A DNA stretch of 64,000 bases, taken from Actibacterium sp. MT2.3-13A. Its GTDB lineage: Bacteria; Pseudomonadota; Alphaproteobacteria; Rhodobacterales; Rhodobacteraceae. A program made the translations under genes and the position numbers. Under the pieces are notes generated by a model. It did no database searches. It was not told the DNA's origin and saw nothing but the letters and a program-made list of their open reading frames with translations. Shown here piece after piece: positions 61,067-64,000 of the stretch (positions are counted from its first letter, which is position 1; every line of letters starts with the position of its first letter). The stretch spans positions 62,001-126,000 of the forward strand of contig NZ_JAGSOU010000008.1 in assembly GCF_018139985.1 (NCBI RefSeq). The letters run 5' to 3'.

Positions 61067-61672
61067 ATGTTCTACCGCCCCGAGGATGGCCACGGCCTGC
61101 CCCACAACCCGTTCAACGCGATCGTCACGCCCCGCCCCATCGGCTGGATCTCGACCCGCGGCCGCGACGGGCGGGAAAACCTCGCCCCCTATTCCTTCTT
61201 CAACGCGGTCGCCTACACGCCGCCGCAGGTGATGTTCGCCACCACCTCGCGCAAGGAGGACCGGCACATGGGCAAGGACAGCCTGGCCAATATCGACGAG
61301 ACCGGGGTGTTCTGCGTCAACATCGTGGAATACGCGATGCGCGACGCGATGAACCTGACCTCGGGCGCCTACGACCGGGATGTGGACGAGTTCGAGCTGG
61401 CCGGGATCGCGCGCGCCGAATGCGAAACCGTCGCCTGTTCCCGCGTGGCCGGGGCGCCTGCCAACCTGGAATGCCGGCTGACGCAGATCGTCAAACTCGA
61501 GGGCGCGGACAACCACCTGGTGCTGGGCGAGGTCACCGGCGTGCACATGCGCGACGACTGCCTGCGCGAGGGGCGGTTCGACGTCACCACCTTCCAGCCG
61601 CTGGCCCGGCTGGGCTACCGCGACTACGCGCGCGTGACCGAGGTGTTCAGCCTCAACAGGCCGGGCGAGTGA
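61067..61672 (+). CDS. Flavin reductase family protein
   Basis: A 201-residue FMN-binding split-barrel protein of the flavin-reductase-like group (GLPHNPFNAIVTPRPIGWIS, NLAPYSFFNAVAYTPPQVMF, GKDSLANIDETGVFCVNIV). These proteins reduce free flavins or serve as oxidoreductases; the specific partner is unclear. No monooxygenase is adjacent. It stands alone, divergent from the GNAT gene. Confidence 0.9.
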   Translation: MFYRPEDGHGLPHNPFNAIVTPRPIGWISTRGRDGRENLAPYSFFNAVAYTPPQVMFATTSRKEDRHMGKDSLANIDETGVFCVNIVEYAMRDAMNLTSGAYDRDVDEFELAGIARAECETVACSRVAGAPANLECRLTQIVKLEGADNHLVLGEVTGVHMRDDCLREGRFDVTTFQPLARLGYRDYARVTEVFSLNRPGE

Positions 61673-61707
61673 CCCAGGCGCCGCGCCCGCCTCGCGGGTG
61701 CGGCGAT

Positions 61708-61729
61708 GAGTATTTGGACCAAGAAGAAG
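61708..61729 (-). repeat. Copy 4 of the 22-base 3'-end element
   Basis: On the minus strand it reads CTTCTTCTTGG then TCCAAATACTC and ATC, starting 4 bases after the SulP stop. It is also 35 bases past the stop of the convergent flavin reductase gene. It differs from copy 1 at one base. Confidence 0.85.
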
Positions 61730-61733
61730 GGGG

Positions 61734-63350
61734 CTAGTGCCCCGCCCCCAACTGGCCGGTGCGCACCGAATAGTTGACCGCGACCTGGTAATCGGGGTCG
61801 TCGTCGCTGTCGACCATCAACTGGCCGGCGCGGGTCAGGAGCTGGTGGCAGTCGCGGCTGAGATGGCGCAGCTGCACCCGTTTGCCGGCGGCCTCGTATT
61901 TCGCGGCAACCGACTCGATCGCGGTCAGGGCCGACTGGTCGGCGACGCGGCTGTCGGCGAAATCGATCACCACGCGCGCGGGGTCGGTCTCGGGCGCGAA
62001 AAGTTCGGTGAAGCCGGCGGCGGAGCCGAAGAAGAGCGGGCCCTGCACCTGGTAGACCTTGGCGCCCTCGGGGGTCTCGTAGGTCTTGGCGTGGATGCGG
62101 GTGGCGTTGCTCCAGGCATATTCCAGCGCCGAGACGATGACGCCGACCACCACCGCGGTGGCGAGGTCGTAGGCGACGGTGGTGATGGTCACCAGCACGA
62201 TCACCAGAGCGTCGGCGCGGGGCACCTTGCGCATGATGCGGAACGACTGCCAGGCGAAGGTGCCGATCACCACCATGAACATCACGCCGACCAGCGCGGC
62301 CAGCGGGATCTGCTCGATCAGCGGCGAGGCGGCCACGATGAACAGCAGTAGGAACAGCGCCGCCGAGATCCCCGACAGGCGCATCCGCCCGCCCGATTTC
62401 ACGTTGATCATCGACTGGCCGATCATCGCGCAGCCGCCCATGCCGCCGAAAAACCCGGTGACCACGTTCGCCGCGCCCTGGGCCACGCATTCCTGGGAGG
62501 CCCCCCCGCGCTTACCGGTGATCTCGCCCACCAGGTTCAGGGTCAGCAGGCTTTCGATCAGGCCGATCGCAGCGAGGATCACCGCATAGGGGAAGATGAT
62601 CTGCAGCGTCTCCAGGGTCAGCGGCACGGCGGGGATGTGGAAGGCGGGCAGCCCGCCCTCGATCGAGGCCATGTCGCCCACCCGCGGCACGTCGATGTCG
62701 AAGGCGATGACCAGCACCGCCACCACCGCGATCCCCGCCAGCGGCGCGGGGATGGCCCTGGTGATCCTGGGCGTGACCCAGATGATGGCCATGGTCGCCG
62801 CCACCAGCGCCAGCATGGTCACCAGCGGCCAGCCGGTCATCCATTGCCCGCCGGACATGCCGTGGCCCGCGGCCTCGGCGGTGCCGGGCACCTGGAACTG
62901 CGTCAGCTGCGCGAGGAAGATCACGATCGCCAGCCCGTTGACGAAGCCCAGCATAACCGGGTGCGGCACCAGCCGGATGAACTTGCCCAGCTTGAAGACG
63001 CCCGCCAGAACCTGCAACAGCCCCATCAGCACCACCGTGGCGAAGAGGTATTCGACCCCGTGCTGGGCCACCAGCGCCACCATCACCACCGCCAGCGCGC
63101 CGGTGGCGCCCGAGATCATGCCGGGACGCCCGCCGAACAGGGCGGTGATCAGCCCCACCAGGAAGGCCGCGTAGAGCCCGACCAGAGGGTGCACGCCCGC
63201 CACGAAGGCGAAAGCCACGGCCTCGGGCACCAGCGCCAGCGCCACGGTCAGGCCGGCCAGCAGCTCGGTCTTGAGCCGATCGGGGGTCAGACCGCCCGCC
63301 GGTTTCGTCAGTTGCGAGGGGGCATAACGCTCGGCAAATGCCGCCAGCAT
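61734..63350 (-). CDS. SulP family anion transporter with STAS domain
   Basis: A 538-residue transporter with about eleven to fourteen membrane helices (ELLAGLTVALALVPEAVAFAF and GFFGGMGGCAMIGQSMINVKSGG are SulP landmarks) and a cytoplasmic STAS domain (about residues 420-520, DFADSRVADQSALTAIES). SulP proteins move sulfate, bicarbonate or dicarboxylates; the substrate is not clear here. The start is not certain: ATG 63350 has no ribosome site, while an in-frame TTG at 63362 follows AGGACA at a good distance. Confidence 0.92.
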   Translation of the reverse strand: MLAAFAERYAPSQLTKPAGGLTPDRLKTELLAGLTVALALVPEAVAFAFVAGVHPLVGLYAAFLVGLITALFGGRPGMISGATGALAVVMVALVAQHGVEYLFATVVLMGLLQVLAGVFKLGKFIRLVPHPVMLGFVNGLAIVIFLAQLTQFQVPGTAEAAGHGMSGGQWMTGWPLVTMLALVAATMAIIWVTPRITRAIPAPLAGIAVVAVLVIAFDIDVPRVGDMASIEGGLPAFHIPAVPLTLETLQIIFPYAVILAAIGLIESLLTLNLVGEITGKRGGASQECVAQGAANVVTGFFGGMGGCAMIGQSMINVKSGGRMRLSGISAALFLLLFIVAASPLIEQIPLAALVGVMFMVVIGTFAWQSFRIMRKVPRADALVIVLVTITTVAYDLATAVVVGVIVSALEYAWSNATRIHAKTYETPEGAKVYQVQGPLFFGSAAGFTELFAPETDPARVVIDFADSRVADQSALTAIESVAAKYEAAGKRVQLRHLSRDCHQLLTRAGQLMVDSDDDPDYQVAVNYSVRTGQLGAGH

Positions 63351-63504
63351 GGATCGGGGCAAGGGGCTTGTCCTGTCTTGTTGGATTTTTTGTTCGCGAC
63401 CGCGCGCATACCGCATGCGGCCGCCGGTGGAAACCGCCCGCGCCCGGAAAGTTGAAATGAAAGGCCGATTTGCCGCAGCCGCAGGGCGGGTTTCGCCCGC
63501 GCCG

Positions 63505-63669
63505 TCACTCCGCGCGGTGTTTCTTCAGGAACTGGCGGATGAAGCGGCGGATCTCGCGCGCGGCGCTGGTGTCGAGATCGTTGCAGAGCCGGACGAAGGC
63601 GTCGCGCTCCTCCTTGTCGAGGCGCAGGACGAGCTGGCTGTCCTTCTTGTTCTTCTTGTCCGCCTTCAT
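63505..63669 (-). CDS. Small ribbon-helix-helix-like protein
   Basis: A 54-residue basic protein (MKADKKNKKDSQLVLRLDKE, ERDAFVRLCNDLDTSAAREI, RRFIRQFLKKHRAE). A beta-strand (SQLVLRLD) followed by two helices is the Arc/CopG ribbon-helix-helix layout, and the size fits a DNA-binding dimer. A perfect 14-bp palindrome lies 43 bases upstream of its ATG, a suitable autoregulatory site. No toxin gene is visible next to it. Codon use and conservation-like composition support a real gene. Confidence 0.7.
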   Translation of the reverse strand: MKADKKNKKDSQLVLRLDKEERDAFVRLCNDLDTSAAREIRRFIRQFLKKHRAE

Positions 63670-63711
63670 GGTCACCGTCGCGCGCCCCCGTCCTTGATTT
63701 TTCCGGGAATT

Positions 63712-63725
63712 AATGTATATACATT
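63712..63725. promoter_or_regulatory. Perfect 14-bp palindrome AATGTATATACATT
   Basis: AATGTATATACATT is its own reverse complement. It lies in an unusually AT-rich 60-base stretch between the ribbon-helix-helix gene (start 63669, minus) and the 38-residue ORF (start 63784, plus). A half-site (TACATT) recurs at 63730-63735. It is a likely operator. Confidence 0.6.
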
Positions 63726-63783
63726 TGCATTACATTCATGGTGCCAGACACTATTGCGGCACGGCAACCAGGGAAAGAAGATC

Positions 63784-63900
63784 ATGAACCTGCAGTGGGC
63801 ACAATCCATGCTCCTCCGCGACCGGATGGACTGGCGCAAGCCGCATCTGAACTGGGTCCCGGATCGGATTTACCGGTTTTTCAGCGAGCGTAACAAGTAA
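63784..63900 (+). CDS. 38-residue hypothetical protein
   Basis: A short ORF with a strong ribosome site (AGGGAAAGAAG) 3 bases before ATG 63784. The product, MNLQWAQSMLLRDRMDWRKP then HLNWVPDRIYRFFSERNK, is basic and rich in Trp, Arg and aromatic residues. No match comes to mind. It diverges from the ribbon-helix-helix gene across the palindromic, AT-rich gap and could share its control. Confidence 0.5.
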   Translation: MNLQWAQSMLLRDRMDWRKPHLNWVPDRIYRFFSERNK

Positions 63901-63971
63901 CCTCTCGGCCGGGCTTGCGCAGCGGGCGAGCATCGGGGAAAACGGGGCCGATCGTTCCAGAGAGGCCCCCG

Positions 63972-64000
63972 ATGCAAGCACGTCCCGGCGTCAAAGACTA
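63972..64000 (+). CDS. Possible start of a further gene (partial)
   Basis: ATG at 63972 follows AGAGG at about 8 bases and opens MQARPGVKDY before the window ends. Nine codons are too few to identify it; the ribosome site is the only support. Confidence 0.3.

Overview
The window is high-GC, densely packed bacterial chromosome that looks like an alphaproteobacterium of the Rhodobacterales (Rhodobacteraceae, roseobacter or Paracoccus-like). The support is gene content: a complete class I PHB cluster with a PhaR-type repressor, gor-rpiA next to hflKC, DUF2842/DUF6524/DUF6280-like small proteins and a PTS-Ntr enzyme I beside lysC. I cannot name a genus. Most of it is core metabolism. I see no insertion sequence, prophage, integrase or CRISPR array, and no gene-free stretch longer than about 250 bases.

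Layout. 1-3841 (minus): rpiA, gor, hflK, hflC (hflC runs off the left edge). 4038-9480: sdaA, a DMT exporter, thiamine pyrophosphokinase, a 660-residue acidic protein of unknown function, and DUF2842. 9480-15084: purA; then a DUF6524-like protein, secG, pyrG, a small exported protein, DUF1330 and a TerB-like protein. 15269-22005: a polar amino-acid ABC importer followed by a glutamine amidotransferase, a glutamine-synthetase-family ligase and a DegT-type aminotransferase, which read as an amine or amino-acid utilisation locus. 22075-27503: lysR, phaR, phaP, phaC (minus) and phaZ (plus), with a well formed phaP promoter carrying three PhaR-like sites. 27527-34625: hydrolase, two PLP aminotransferases, a phosphatase, an MsbA-like flippase, ygfZ and rluE. 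34862-38800: efp, a DUF6280-like protein, a PopZ-like protein, tolC and pcm. 38932-39005: tRNA-Cys.

39129-50400 is the most accessory part. An isocitrate/isopropylmalate-family dehydrogenase and an AbrB-type membrane protein diverge from a GntR-FCD regulator plus tcuA-tcuB (tricarballylate dehydrogenase system). A 32-bp palindrome sits on the promoter in the divergent gap. Next come a flavin monooxygenase with a DUF2783 partner, a divergent LuxR regulator and a MacAB-like exporter.

50620-64000 returns to core genes: waaA, a threonine-dehydratase-like enzyme, a translationally overlapped GPx-HDAC-thpR operon, a Nudix hydrolase, DUF1178, an SDR, lysC (with a strong internal start that would make a separate regulatory subunit), ptsP, GNAT, flavin reductase, a SulP transporter, a small ribbon-helix-helix gene beside a perfect palindrome, and a 38-residue ORF.

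The least expected pattern is a 22-base element built from CTTCTTCTTGG and CAAATACTC. It occurs four times (5421, 22052, 34772, 61708), each time downstream of a stop codon and in the same orientation relative to that gene; three copies begin 1-4 bases after the stop.
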